From Jannaschia marina (lineage in GTDB: Bacteria > Pseudomonadota > Alphaproteobacteria > Rhodobacterales > Rhodobacteraceae), in NCBI RefSeq assembly GCF_013404595.1, contig NZ_JABVAX010000003.1:1-64000 (forward strand): a stretch of 64,000 nt of DNA, read 5' to 3'. Numbering within the stretch: position 1 is the stretch's first letter; each line of letters begins with the position of its first letter. The translations under genes and the position numbers were made by a program. Below, in pieces: positions 52,984 through 61,866 of the stretch. Below the pieces are notes generated by a model. The model saw only the letters and a list, made by a program, of their open reading frames with translations, had not been told where the DNA came from and ran no database searches.

Positions 52984-54341
52984 CCGGGGGGCCCTGGGAT
53001 CTGTTGGAGCCGGGTGCGGAAGCAAGGCTCGAACGTCTGTGCCGCGAGGAGGATCTCTTCGTTTTCGCCAACGCCTCGGGCAGTTTCAACGCGCTGCATT
53101 TGCCGGACCGCGATGGCGACGGAGATGGCAGACCGGAGGGCGTGGCCCCCGGCATGTGGATCGCCTCGCTCATTTCGGCCGTCCTGGGCAACCTGTTGCC
53201 CGGGCCCGGCACCGTCTATCGCAGCCAGACCCTGCGCTTCACCGGAGAGGCGCGGGCCGGCGACACGCTGACGGCGCATGTACGCCTCATCGAGAAGCTG
53301 CCCGACCGGGTGTTGCGCTTCGCGACCCGGGTCGAGGGGCCAAACGGACGTCTCGTCACGGGCGAGGCCGAGGTCACGGCCCCCGCGCGGGCCATCCCGG
53401 TCGACACGCGGGCCGTACCGGGGCTGACCGTGCGCCGCCACCTGCACTTCGAACGCCTGCTCGCGCTGGCCGAGCCGCTGCCGCCGATCCCCACGGCGGT
53501 CGTCGCACCCGAGACGCCCGATGCGCTCGGCGGGGCAATGCTCGGCGCGCGACACACGCTGATCGCGCCCATTCTCGTCGGCGACCCGGCCCGGATCGCC
53601 GATGCTGCGGAGGCCGAGGGTCTCGATCTCGCCGGTCAGGAAATCGTCGCGGTCGCCGACCATGCCGAGGCCGCGGCCCGGGCGGTCGCCCTCGTCCACG
53701 AGGGGCGGGCGCGGGCGGTGATGAAGGGGCACCTTCACACCGACGTCCTCCTGAAGGCCGTGGTCGCCCGCACCGGCGGGTTGCGGACGGGGCGGCGGCT
53801 CAGCCATGTCTTCGTGATGGACGTGCCGGGCCTCGATCATCTGCTGATGATTACCGATGCGGCGATCAACATCGCGCCCGATCTCCTCGCGAAGGCGGAT
53901 ATCGCGCAGAACGCCATCGACCTCGCCCGCGCCCTCGGGGTCGAGACGCCCCGCGTCGGCGTGCTCTCGGCCGTCGAGACGGTGAACCCGGCGATCCCCT
54001 CGACGCTCGATGCGGCGGGCCTTTCGAAGATGGCCGACCGCGGGCAGATCACGGGCGGGCTCGTCGACGGGCCGCTGGCGATGGACAACGCCGTCGATGT
54101 CGGGGCCGCGCGGGCGAAGGGCATCACCTCGCTCGTGGCCGGGCGGGCCGATATCCTCCTCGCGCCGAACCTCGAGGCGGGCAACATGCTCGCCAAGGAG
54201 CTGACCTTCCTCGCCCACGCCGAAGCCGGCGGCATCGTCATGGGGGCCCAGGTTCCGATCATCCTGACGAGCCGGGCCGACGACGAGACCGCGCGCCTGG
54301 CCTCCTGCGCCATCGCGGCGCTGCAGGCGGCACGCCGATGA
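52980..54341 (+). CDS. MaoC-like hydratase domain fused to phosphate acetyl/butyryltransferase
   Basis: A 453-aa fusion. Residues 20-135 are a MaoC-type hot-dog domain (LLPGPGTVYRSQTLRF) and 150-450 a PTA/PTB domain (MKGHLHTDVLLKAV; DGPLAMDNAV; NLEAGNMLAKEL). The latter converts acyl-CoA plus phosphate to acyl-phosphate for the acetate kinase encoded next. In the hydratase part the usual GDxNPxH reads GSFNALH, so the catalytic Asp is Ser while His remains, and AHGM reads APGM. The hydratase may therefore be inactive or only bind acyl-CoA. ATG 52980 overlaps the DUF3141 stop, and the stop overlaps ackA. Confidence 0.9.
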   Translation: MTGGPWDLLEPGAEARLERLCREEDLFVFANASGSFNALHLPDRDGDGDGRPEGVAPGMWIASLISAVLGNLLPGPGTVYRSQTLRFTGEARAGDTLTAHVRLIEKLPDRVLRFATRVEGPNGRLVTGEAEVTAPARAIPVDTRAVPGLTVRRHLHFERLLALAEPLPPIPTAVVAPETPDALGGAMLGARHTLIAPILVGDPARIADAAEAEGLDLAGQEIVAVADHAEAAARAVALVHEGRARAVMKGHLHTDVLLKAVVARTGGLRTGRRLSHVFVMDVPGLDHLLMITDAAINIAPDLLAKADIAQNAIDLARALGVETPRVGVLSAVETVNPAIPSTLDAAGLSKMADRGQITGGLVDGPLAMDNAVDVGAARAKGITSLVAGRADILLAPNLEAGNMLAKELTFLAHAEAGGIVMGAQVPIILTSRADDETARLASCAIAALQAARR

Positions 54342-55486
54342 CCGATACGCTCCTTACGCTCAACGCCGGCAGTTCCTCGGTCAAGTTCTCCGTCTGGGCG
54401 GCGGCGGCCGAGCCGGCGCTCCTGCTCGAGGGTCAGGTCGAGAACCTCGGCCCCGCCGCCCGACTGGTGATCGAGGGCGAGCCGAAGGACGTGCGCGAGA
54501 TCGGCGGCGCGGACCACGCCGCCGCGCTCACCGCGATCCTGACCGCCATATCGCCCACGCTCGACGGCCGGCGCGTCGTCGGTGTCGGGCACCGGATCGT
54601 GCATGGCGGAGTGGAGTTCGACGCTCCCGTCCGTCTCGACGCGGGGATCCGCCAGCGCCTCGCCGCGCTGATCCCGCTCGCCCCGCTGCATCAGCCGCAC
54701 AACCTGTCGATGGTGGCGGCCGCCGCGGAGGCCTTTCCCGGGGCCGTCCACGTCGGTTGCTTCGATACGGCCTTCCATCGCGGCCATCCCTGGGTGAACG
54801 ACACGTTCGGCCTGCCGCGGCGGTTCTACGAGGCCGGGGTGCGGCGCTACGGGTTTCACGGCCTTTCCTACGACTACATCTCCGGCGTGCTGGCGCGGGA
54901 CTATCCCGATCTCCACGCGGGCCGGGTCGTCATCGCGCACCTCGGGAACGGGGCATCGATGTGCGCCGTCCGGGCCGGCAGGAGCGTCGGGTCGACCATG
55001 GGGTTTTCTGCGCTCGACGGGCTTCCGATGGGCACCCGCTGCGGGCAGCTCGACCCGGGCGTCGTGCTCTACCTGCTCGAAACGGGGCACGGCGCGGACG
55101 AGATCAAGACGATCCTCTACCGCGAAAGCGGGCTGACGGGTCTGTCGGGCATCGGCCACGACATGCGCGCGCTTCTGGCGTCCGACAGGCCCGAAGCCAT
55201 GCAGGCGATCGACTACTACGTCTTCCGGATCCGTCGGGAGCTCGGCGCGATGGCGGCCGTGCTCTGCGGCGTCGATGCGCTCGTCTTCTGCGGCGGGATC
55301 GGCGAGAACGCGGCCCCGATCCGGGCGCGCGTGCTCCAGGGGATGGATTGGCTCGGGCTGTCGCTCGATGCCGCGGCGAACGACGCGAACGCGCGCGAGA
55401 TCGGGGCGGGCGCGACCCGCGCGCTGGTGATCCCCACCGACGAGGAGCGGGTGATCGCCCGCGCCGTGGCCCGGGCGATCGCCTGA
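54338..55486 (+). CDS. ackA: Acetate kinase
   Basis: Converts acetyl-phosphate and ADP to acetate and ATP (382 aa). Motifs are LNAGSSSVKFSVW (residues 6-18), GHRIVHGG, FDTAFHRG near 143-150, YGFHGLSYDYI, HLGNGASMCAV, GLPMGTRCGQLDPG and FCGGIGENA. Coupled by ATGA to the phosphotransacylase, giving a complete Pta-AckA route for substrate-level ATP or for acetate uptake. It converges with ccoS, only nine bases separating the two genes; no hairpin fits between them. Confidence 0.96.
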   Translation: MTDTLLTLNAGSSSVKFSVWAAAAEPALLLEGQVENLGPAARLVIEGEPKDVREIGGADHAAALTAILTAISPTLDGRRVVGVGHRIVHGGVEFDAPVRLDAGIRQRLAALIPLAPLHQPHNLSMVAAAAEAFPGAVHVGCFDTAFHRGHPWVNDTFGLPRRFYEAGVRRYGFHGLSYDYISGVLARDYPDLHAGRVVIAHLGNGASMCAVRAGRSVGSTMGFSALDGLPMGTRCGQLDPGVVLYLLETGHGADEIKTILYRESGLTGLSGIGHDMRALLASDRPEAMQAIDYYVFRIRRELGAMAAVLCGVDALVFCGGIGENAAPIRARVLQGMDWLGLSLDAAANDANAREIGAGATRALVIPTDEERVIARAVARAIA

Positions 55487-55495
55487 GCGAAGGCC

Positions 55496-55654
55496 TCAGG
55501 TCTCGGGCGGTTCGGTCTCGTCGTCGAGCAGCACGCGGGCCGCGTCCCCCTCGAGATCCTCGTATTGCCCGTGGCGCAACGTCCAGAGACAGGCGAGAAG
55601 ACCAAGCGCGCCGAGTGCGATCGACACGGGGATGAGCACGACGAGCACGTTCAT
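55496..55654 (-). CDS. ccoS: Cytochrome cbb3 oxidase maturation protein CcoS
   Basis: A 52-aa membrane protein, ATG at 55652-55654, TGA at 55496-55498. One N-terminal helix (LVVLIPVSIALGALGLLACL, residues 4-23) is followed by the CcoS hallmark WTLRHGQYEDLEGDA and an acidic tail. It is needed for cofactor insertion in cbb3 oxidase in related bacteria. Its ATG overlaps the ccoI stop (ATGA), completing the ccoGHIS order. Short but secure because motif, length and position all agree. Confidence 0.93.
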   Translation of the reverse strand: MNVLVVLIPVSIALGALGLLACLWTLRHGQYEDLEGDAARVLLDDETEPPET

Positions 55655-57756
55655 CGCCGCACCGCGTTCAGCACGACCGTCACCGAGGATGTCGACATGG
55701 CGATCGCCGCCGCGAGCGGCGTGGCGAGGCCGGCGAGGGCGATCGGGATGGCGATCGCGTTGTAGAGCGATGCGATCCAGAGGTTCTGCCGGATGCGCGC
55801 GAGCGCCCCGCGCGCCGTGCGTGTCGTCCGCGCGATCGCGCGCAGGTCGCCGCCGAGGAGGACGCCGTCGGCCGCCACGCGCGCCGCGTCGAGGGCCGAA
55901 GCCGGCGCGAGGGAGGCATGGGCCGCGGCGAGCGCGGCGGCGTCGTTGATGCCGTCACCCACCATCAGGACGCGGCGGCCGCCGTCCGCGAGGGCTGCGA
56001 TGGCCCGAGCCTTGCCCTCGGGCGAGACCGCGCTCGCGACCTCGGTGATGCCGAGCCGTCCGGCAAGCGCTCCGCCGCGGGCCGCCGTATCACCGGTCAG
56101 CATGTGGATGTCGAGGCCCTGAGCGCGCAGATCGGCGACGACCTCCTCCGCGCCGGGCCGCAGCACCTCCTCGAGCGGCAGGGGCACGACGCGGTCGGGC
56201 AGATGCAGCTCCGTCCCCGCGGACCCGCGCCCGAGGAAGACGGGAGCCCCGTCCCAGAGGCCGTGGACACCCTCGCCCGTCACTTCTCGCAGGTCGGTCA
56301 GCGGGGCAGGGACGTGTCCGGCCAGCGCCGCATCGACGGCACGCGCGACCGGGTGACCGGAGGCCTGGGCGAGGGCGCGGGCCACCCCGGCCGCCGCCCC
56401 GTCGAGCGCGACCTGCATCCGGCCTTCGGTCAGTGTTCCGGTCTTGTCGAAGACGACCGTGTCGATCTCGGCCAGCCGTTCGAGCGCGGTGTCGGACTTC
56501 AGGAGGATGCCGCCCCGGAAGAGGCGGCCGGTCATGCTGGCCGTGACGGTGGGCACGGCGAGCCCGAGCGCGCAGGGACAGGTGATGATGAGAACCGCCG
56601 TCGCCACGGCGATGCCGGTGCCGACGCTCCCCGTGCCGAACCACCAGCCGGCGAAGGCGAGCCCCGCCAGCAGGTGGACGAGGGGCGCATACATGCGCGC
56701 GGCCCGGTCGGCGATGCCCTGATGGCGGTGGCGGCCGGTCTCGGCGATCTCCACGAGGCGGGCGAGGCGGCGCAGGGTGCTGTCCTCCGCCCGGGCCGTG
56801 GCGCGGAGCGTGAGCGGGCTGCCCAGCACGATCTCGCCCGCGCAGATCGCCCCGCCGGCATCCACCGCGACCGGGTCGGCCTCCCCGGTGACGGCGGATC
56901 GGTCGATCAGCGCGGCGCTCTCGGCGGTGCCGTCCACCGGCGCGCGGTCGGCCGGTGCCAGTGCGAGGCGGTCGCCGGCGCGCACGTCGGCGATGGCGAC
57001 GACGCGTCGGGCGGTGCCCTCGATCCGCGTGGCGCGCGGCACTTCGAGCGCCGTCAGTTCGGCCGCCGCGGACCGCGCCGCGGCGCGGGCCCGCAGATCG
57101 AGATAGCGTCCAGCCAGCAGGAAGAACGTCAGCGAAAGCGCGGCCTCGAACCAGGCGTGGGTGCCTTCGTGCGTGATCGTCTCGTAGAGCGAGGTCGCGC
57201 CGGCGAGTGCGATGGCGAGCGCGATCGGCACGTCCATGTTGAGCCGGCCCGCGCGTAGCGCATCGCGCGCGGAGGCGAAGAAGGGCACGGCCGAGAAGGC
57301 CAGCGCCGGCAGGGCGATGGCCGCCGCGATCCAGTGGAAGAGAGCGCGCGTCGCCTCCTCTGCGCCCGCCCAGACCGCGATCGACAGCCCCATGACGTTC
57401 ATCATGGCGAAGCCCGCCACCGCGATCCGCGCAAGCAGGAGCCGCGCCGCCGGGTCGCCCGAGGGGGCGAGAGCGGCCTCGTCGAGTTCCAGCGCGGTGT
57501 AGCCCGCCCCGCTCAGGGCGTCGCAGACGTCCCCCGGGTCGAGCTCGGGCGCGGTGACGACGCGTACGCGCCGCCGGCCGAGGTTGACCCGCGCCGCACG
57601 CACGCCGGGCAGGGCGGCGAGCGTGCGCTCCACCCCCCGGATGCAGCTCGCGCAGTGGATGTCGGGCAGCGAGAGGTGCAGCACCTCTCCTTCGGCGTCC
57701 GGGGCGGGGCCGTCGCCCACGGGCGCGACCGCGCAGGCGGGGCAGGCGGCGGTCAT
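55651..57756 (-). CDS. ccoI: Copper-translocating P-type ATPase CcoI (FixI)
   Basis: Copper exporter supplying the cbb3 oxidase (701 aa). ATG 57756 is chosen because the product then begins MTAACPACAV, as in CcoI; the open frame upstream has no recognised sequence. A heavy-metal-associated domain with DIHCASCIRG is followed by eight membrane helices with the ion-site TCPCALGLAVPT, the phosphorylation site FDKTGTLTEG and MVGDGINDAAALAAA. The N-terminal Cys pair is typical of the CcoI subgroup. Overlaps ccoH upstream by four bases and ccoS downstream by four. Confidence 0.95.
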   Translation of the reverse strand: MTAACPACAVAPVGDGPAPDAEGEVLHLSLPDIHCASCIRGVERTLAALPGVRAARVNLGRRRVRVVTAPELDPGDVCDALSGAGYTALELDEAALAPSGDPAARLLLARIAVAGFAMMNVMGLSIAVWAGAEEATRALFHWIAAAIALPALAFSAVPFFASARDALRAGRLNMDVPIALAIALAGATSLYETITHEGTHAWFEAALSLTFFLLAGRYLDLRARAAARSAAAELTALEVPRATRIEGTARRVVAIADVRAGDRLALAPADRAPVDGTAESAALIDRSAVTGEADPVAVDAGGAICAGEIVLGSPLTLRATARAEDSTLRRLARLVEIAETGRHRHQGIADRAARMYAPLVHLLAGLAFAGWWFGTGSVGTGIAVATAVLIITCPCALGLAVPTVTASMTGRLFRGGILLKSDTALERLAEIDTVVFDKTGTLTEGRMQVALDGAAAGVARALAQASGHPVARAVDAALAGHVPAPLTDLREVTGEGVHGLWDGAPVFLGRGSAGTELHLPDRVVPLPLEEVLRPGAEEVVADLRAQGLDIHMLTGDTAARGGALAGRLGITEVASAVSPEGKARAIAALADGGRRVLMVGDGINDAAALAAAHASLAPASALDAARVAADGVLLGGDLRAIARTTRTARGALARIRQNLWIASLYNAIAIPIALAGLATPLAAAIAMSTSSVTVVLNAVRR

Positions 57757-58217
57757 CGCGGCACCCGCACGGGGATGCGGCGGCGGAAGGGCGTGCCGTC
57801 GGGGGCCGTCATCTCGACCCTCAGGTTCCAGTTGCCGGCCCGCGCGTCCACCGGGGCCCGCCAGGCGGTGCCGTCCCAATCGAAGGCCGGGGCGACGTCG
57901 TCGGCCGTCGTGGTGGCGCGACCGAAGGTGGCGTGGTCGATGCGCGGGCGCACCGGACCCTCCGCGTCCGCCACGGCGAGGCGCAGGGTGCCGTCGGTCC
58001 AGGTCGCGTCGACGTCCCAGCCGAGCGCGTCCTGCGCTTTGCGGGCCGCCTCGAAGTGCTGGCTCACGACGTAGACGTTCTTCGTCTCGATCCCGGGGAA
58101 GCTGCGCACCGCATTCACGGCGAGGGTGACGTTCGCGCCGATGATGATGGCGAAGCCCCCGACGAAGAGTGCGGCTACACGTCTGCCGGTCAGGCCCTTT
58201 CCGGTCTCAGTCGTCAT
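57753..58217 (-). CDS. ccoH: FixH/CcoH cbb3 oxidase assembly protein
   Basis: Membrane-anchored 154-aa protein: one helix near the N-terminus (VAALFVGGFAIIIGANVTLAV, about 13-33) and a periplasmic FixH domain (NVYVVSQHFE; WNLRVEM). Start ATG 58217 has a strong GGGAGGGAG site; the open frame extends 11 codons farther without one. The start lies 11 bases inside the 3' end of ccoG. FixH is thought to work with CcoI in copper delivery or subunit assembly. Confidence 0.9.
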   Translation of the reverse strand: MTTETGKGLTGRRVAALFVGGFAIIIGANVTLAVNAVRSFPGIETKNVYVVSQHFEAARKAQDALGWDVDATWTDGTLRLAVADAEGPVRPRIDHATFGRATTTADDVAPAFDWDGTAWRAPVDARAGNWNLRVEMTAPDGTPFRRRIPVRVPR

Positions 58218-59748
58218 TGCTCTCCCTCCCGTTGAAGATGGTGTCTGCATGGGCGCGTTCGCCCGAGGTGAGATCCTCGATCCAGAGCCGCAGGTCCGTG
58301 TGGTCCACGGCCGCGGCCGGATCCTGCGGTCGCGCGGTCACGTAGATCCGCTGCCGCACGGTCGCGCTCGCCGGAACGTCGACGACCAGATCGTCCTCGC
58401 CCTCGAGCGCGATCCGCAGGACGGTGTCGGCGGAGAGGGCGACGTGGAAGGCGCGGGGTTCGGCATGCTTGTTGCGCAACCGCAGGTCGTAGGCGTTGCG
58501 GATCGACCCGTCGGAGAGCGTCACGAAGGTCGGGTTGCGCACCGGGGCCACGGTGACGTCGATCTCGGGGCGCACGAAGAGGGCCACCACGAGCGCTACG
58601 CCGATGGCCGCCCAGGCCAGCGTATAGACGATCGTGCGCGGGCGCAGGACATGCCGCCACGCGGCTGTCGGCTGCCAGCCCTCCGGGGCGGGGACGGTCG
58701 GCGGCGTGTCTTCCAGCGCGAGGTAGTCGATCAGCCCGCGCGGCCGGCCGATCTTGGCCATCACGTCGTCGCAGGCGTCGATGCAGAGTGCGCAGGTGAT
58801 GCACTCCATCTGTTGCCCCTCGCGGATGTCGATGCCCATTGGGCAGACGTTCACGCAGGCCATGCAGTCGATGCAGTCCCCGAGCGTCTCGCCCTCGCGC
58901 GAGATGCGGGGCGCGGCGTGGTCCTTGTCGAGCGCAGCGCCGTAGCGGACGCGCGCGCCCTGGCTGTCGACGTCCTCGGCCACGGCGGCGCGCTTGGCGT
59001 TGCCCTTGCCGCGCGGCTCACCGCGCCACTCGCGGTAGCCGACGGTCAGCGTGCCCGGGTCGACCATCGCCGCCTGGATGCGCGGCCAGGGGCACATGTA
59101 GATGCAGACCTGCTCGCGCAGGAAGCCGCCGAGGATGAAGGTCGTCGCCGTAAGCACGCCGATCGTCGCATAGGCCACGAAGGGAGCCTCGAAGGCGACG
59201 AGTTGCCGCAGAAGCGTCGGCGCATCGGCGAAATAGAACACCCAGGCCCCGCCCGTGCAGATCGCGATCAGGAGCCAGACCGCCCATTTCGTCAGCCGAA
59301 GGCTTGCCTTGCGGGTATCCCAGGGGGCGTTCCAGAGCCGTATCCGCGCGTTCCGGTCGCCCTCGATCCAGCGCTCCACGGCGAAGAAGAGGTCGGTCCA
59401 GACGGTCTGGGGGCAGGTGTAGCCGCACCAGACCCGGCCGAGCGCGGAGGTGAAGAGGAAGAGCCCGAGCCCCGCCATGATGAGAAGCCCGGCGACGAAG
59501 TAGAACTCGTGCGGCCAGATCTCGATCCAGAAGAAATAGAAGCGCCGGTTGGCCAGATCCACGAGGACGGCCTGGTCGGGCAGGTTCGGCCCCCGGTCCC
59601 AGCGGATCCAGGGGGTCAGATAGTAGATGCCGAGCGTGGCGAAGAGGATCCACCACTTGAGCGTACGATAAAAGCCGCTGACGCGGCGCGGGAAGATCGG
59701 CTCGGTGGGCGCAAAGAGAGGGGGGTTGTCGTTCATTGGTCGTTCCAT
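58207..59748 (-). CDS. ccoG: CcoG/FixG cupric reductase, iron-sulfur membrane protein
   Basis: A 513-aa protein that in related bacteria reduces Cu(II) for cbb3 assembly. After the N-terminal cytoplasmic stretch (PIFPRRVSGFYRTLKWW) come five membrane helices with WCGYTCPQTVW, then two ferredoxin-type clusters (CIDCMACVNVCPMGIDIR and CITCALCIDACD) and a C-terminal periplasmic Ig-like domain. ATG 59748 with GGGGGA upstream is preferred; ATG 59736 is possible. An FNR box lies 41 bases before the start, so ccoGHIS has its own oxygen-regulated promoter. Confidence 0.95.
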   Translation of the reverse strand: MERPMNDNPPLFAPTEPIFPRRVSGFYRTLKWWILFATLGIYYLTPWIRWDRGPNLPDQAVLVDLANRRFYFFWIEIWPHEFYFVAGLLIMAGLGLFLFTSALGRVWCGYTCPQTVWTDLFFAVERWIEGDRNARIRLWNAPWDTRKASLRLTKWAVWLLIAICTGGAWVFYFADAPTLLRQLVAFEAPFVAYATIGVLTATTFILGGFLREQVCIYMCPWPRIQAAMVDPGTLTVGYREWRGEPRGKGNAKRAAVAEDVDSQGARVRYGAALDKDHAAPRISREGETLGDCIDCMACVNVCPMGIDIREGQQMECITCALCIDACDDVMAKIGRPRGLIDYLALEDTPPTVPAPEGWQPTAAWRHVLRPRTIVYTLAWAAIGVALVVALFVRPEIDVTVAPVRNPTFVTLSDGSIRNAYDLRLRNKHAEPRAFHVALSADTVLRIALEGEDDLVVDVPASATVRQRIYVTARPQDPAAAVDHTDLRLWIEDLTSGERAHADTIFNGRESNDD

Positions 59749-59788
59749 GGTTTGTCCCCCGTGATCGCCGATCCGCGCGGGCGGTGCC

Positions 59789-59802
59789 TTGACCTCGCTC
59801 AA
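59789..59802 (-). promoter_or_regulatory. FNR/FixK box upstream of ccoG
   Basis: TTGA-cctcgc-TCAA, the full conserved TTGA-N6-TCAA core of FNR-type sites, 41 bases from the ccoG start in the short gap after ccoP. It predicts activation of ccoGHIS under low oxygen, with fnrL nearby as the likely regulator. Confidence 0.75.
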
Positions 59803-59840
59803 GCGGGGCCGTCTTTGCGGCCGCGCGCGCGGTTGTTGGT

Positions 59841-60728
59841 TCAGTCGCCCGAGACCTGCTCTTCCCCGCCGCCGAGGGCGTGGACATAGGCCGAGACGGC
59901 GCGAACCTGGGCTTCGCCCAGACGCTCGCCCCAGGGGGGCATGACGCCGTGACGGGGCGCGATCAGCTGCGCCTCGATCGCCTCCTGGCTGCTGCCGCGC
60001 AGCCAGATGGCGTCGGCGAGGTTCGGGGCCCCCACCTCACGGTCGCCGCGCCCGTCGTCGCCGTGGCAGGAGCTGCAGTTCTCGACGAAGAGCGTCGCAC
60101 CCTCGGCCGCGACCGCGGCGTCGTGTTCGAGGTCCGAAAGGCTGCGCACGTGGGCGGCGATGGCCGTGATCTGCTCCTCCTCCAGCCAGTCGAAGGCGGG
60201 CATCTCGGAGAAGCGGGCCTCGCCGTCCTCCTCGTTGCGGATGCCGTGGCGCACGGTGAAGGCGATGTCCTCGAGCGTGCCGCCCCAGAGCCAGTCGTCG
60301 TCGAGCAGGTTCGGGTAGCCGCTCGCGGCGACGCCGGCCGCTCCGGCCCCGTGGCATTGCGAGCAGTTGTTGCGGAAGACCGACTCGCCCGCGGAGACGG
60401 CGAAGTCGTGCAGCGGCCCGTTCTCGTCCAGCACGGCGAGGTCGACCGTGGCGAGGCTCTCGGTCAGTTCGGCGTTCGACAGGTTCACGCGCTCGATATC
60501 CGCGGTGACCTCACCGCGCGAGGACCAGCCGAGAACGCCGCCCGTGGCCTGCGTCACGAGGGGCCAGGCCGGAAAGAGGATCACGTAGATCACCCCCCAG
60601 ACGATGGTGCCGTAGAAGGTCCAGAGCCACCAGCGCGGCAGGGGTGTGTTTAGCTCCTCGATCCCGTCCCAGTCGTGGCCCGTGGTCTCGACGCCCGTGG
60701 TCGGGTCGATGCGGGTCTTGTCAGCCAT
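59841..60728 (-). CDS. ccoP: Cytochrome cbb3 oxidase subunit III, CcoP (diheme c)
   Basis: A 295-aa membrane-anchored cytochrome. The N-terminal cytoplasmic part (GHDWDGIEELNTPLPRWWLW) leads into one helix (about 34-54), followed by two periplasmic class I c domains with CSQCH (about 123-127) and CSSCH (about 217-221) and the distal Met ligands in SEMPAFDW and GVMPPWGE. It passes electrons from the bc1 complex or soluble cytochrome c to CcoO/CcoN. Its ribosome site AAGGAGA lies within the small Cys-rich frame upstream. Confidence 0.97.
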   Translation of the reverse strand: MADKTRIDPTTGVETTGHDWDGIEELNTPLPRWWLWTFYGTIVWGVIYVILFPAWPLVTQATGGVLGWSSRGEVTADIERVNLSNAELTESLATVDLAVLDENGPLHDFAVSAGESVFRNNCSQCHGAGAAGVAASGYPNLLDDDWLWGGTLEDIAFTVRHGIRNEEDGEARFSEMPAFDWLEEEQITAIAAHVRSLSDLEHDAAVAAEGATLFVENCSSCHGDDGRGDREVGAPNLADAIWLRGSSQEAIEAQLIAPRHGVMPPWGERLGEAQVRAVSAYVHALGGGEEQVSGD

Positions 60729-60840
60729 TTCGGGTCTCCTTCGGGAGGGGGGGCTTGCAGGTGCAGCCGGGGCAGGCCTTCGCGCAGGGCACGGGGCCTT
60801 TCGCCGTCGCGGGGCGCGGGGTCTTGCGGTCGGTCGTCAC
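60721..60840 (-). CDS. Putative 39-aa Cys-rich peptide between ccoQ and ccoP
   Basis: A GTG at 60838-60840 overlaps the ccoQ stop (GTGA) and the frame closes with TGA at 60721-60723, inside the ccoP start region. The peptide contains four Cys in PCAKACPGCTCK (residues 18-29), a CxxxCxxCxC arrangement that could bind copper, iron or zinc. About 92 percent of its third codon positions are G or C by my count, like neighbouring genes, and coupling on both sides favours translation. It may equally be a chance frame in a leader. I do not know a family. Confidence 0.45.
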   Translation of the reverse strand: MTTDRKTPRPATAKGPVPCAKACPGCTCKPPLPKETRNG

Positions 60841-61016
60841 GGGGCGTCCTCCTCGTCCGAGGGTGTGTCATGGCGGAACGGGACGTGGGCCGCATCGTCG
60901 TGCAGCGCGCGGGAGCCCGGCCGGAAGGCCCAGACCCAGACGCCCAGGAAGAAGACGGTCAGCGCGAGCAGGACCCAGCTGTCCGCGAGTTCGCGCAGGA
61001 AGGAATAGGTTTCCAT
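60837..61016 (-). CDS. ccoQ: Cytochrome cbb3 oxidase subunit CcoQ (FixQ)
   Basis: A 59-aa single-helix subunit, ATG at 61014-61016, TGA at 60837-60839. METYSFLRELADSW leads into a Trp-rich helix (VLLALTVFFLGVWVWAF, about 15-31) and an acidic cytoplasmic tail. Size, sequence type and position between ccoO and ccoP identify CcoQ, which stabilises the assembled oxidase in other species. Confidence 0.93.
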   Translation of the reverse strand: METYSFLRELADSWVLLALTVFFLGVWVWAFRPGSRALHDDAAHVPFRHDTPSDEEDAP

Positions 61017-61025
61017 GTCAGCCCC

Positions 61026-61862
61026 TTACCGGTTGGCGTCGGGCGTGAAGGTCGAGAAGTCGACCAGCGTGCCCAGCATCTGAAGGTAGGCGATGAGCGC
61101 GTCCATCTCGGTCAGCGCGTCGAGCCCATCGAAGTTGCGGACCTGCGCGCCCGGGTAGCGCTCGAGCAGCCCGTCGGTGTCGCCGAAGGGATCGACCTGC
61201 ACCCGCACGTCGGCGACGGCCGCGTCGATCATCTCGTCGTCGTAGGGCACGCCGACGAAGGCGTGGGTGGCCACGAGATCGCCGATCTGCTCGGGGTCGA
61301 GCCGCGCGTCGGCGAGGAAGGCGTATTTCGGCATCACGCTCTCGGGGACGACGCTCTGCGGGTCGAGGAGGTGGTCGACGTGCCATTCGTCCGAATAGCG
61401 GCCGCCGACGCGGGCGAGGTCGGGCCCCGTCCGCTTCGAGCCCCACTGGAACGGGTGGTCGTACATCGACTCGGCCGCCAGCGAGTAGTGGCCGTAGCGT
61501 TCGACCTCGTCGCGCATGGGCCGGATCATCTGGCTGTGGCAGACATAGCAGCCCTCGCGCACGTAGATCTCGCGCCCGGCCAGCTCCAGCGGGCTGTAGG
61601 GGCGCATCCCCTCCACGTTCTCGATCGTATTCTCGAGCCAGAAGAGCGGAGCGATCTCGATGATCCCGCCCACCGTGACCACCGCGAAGGAGGCGGCGAG
61701 CAGGAGCGTGGCATTGCGCTCCAGGCGCTGGTGGAAGGTGATCGTCTCGGTTTCGGGCGGCAGCTCGTTGGGGACCTTGCCCTCGGTGACACCCTCTCCG
61801 GCGGTGACGACCTTGGGGTCGTCGGCCGGGTCGTAGTCGGGGTTTCTCGGATCCTTGGTCAT
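61026..61862 (-). CDS. ccoO: Cytochrome cbb3 oxidase subunit II, CcoO (monoheme c)
   Basis: A 278-aa membrane-anchored cytochrome c. ATG 61862 has GGAG seven bases upstream; the longer open frame begins in non-homologous sequence overlapping ccoN. One helix ([19 protein letters not shown], about 52-70) is followed by the heme motif [13 protein letters not shown] and the late conserved [10 protein letters not shown]. The N-terminal 45 residues are longer and more acidic than in some homologues. Lies four bases after ccoN and is followed by ccoQ. Confidence 0.96.
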   Translation of the reverse strand: MTKDPRNPDYDPADDPKVVTAGEGVTEGKVPNELPPETETITFHQRLERNATLLLAASFAVVTVGGIIEIAPLFWLENTIENVEGMRPYSPLELAGREIYVREGCYVCHSQMIRPMRDEVERYGHYSLAAESMYDHPFQWGSKRTGPDLARVGGRYSDEWHVDHLLDPQSVVPESVMPKYAFLADARLDPEQIGDLVATHAFVGVPYDDEMIDAAVADVRVQVDPFGDTDGLLERYPGAQVRNFDGLDALTEMDALIAYLQMLGTLVDFSTFTPDANR

Positions 61863-61866
61863 TCGT

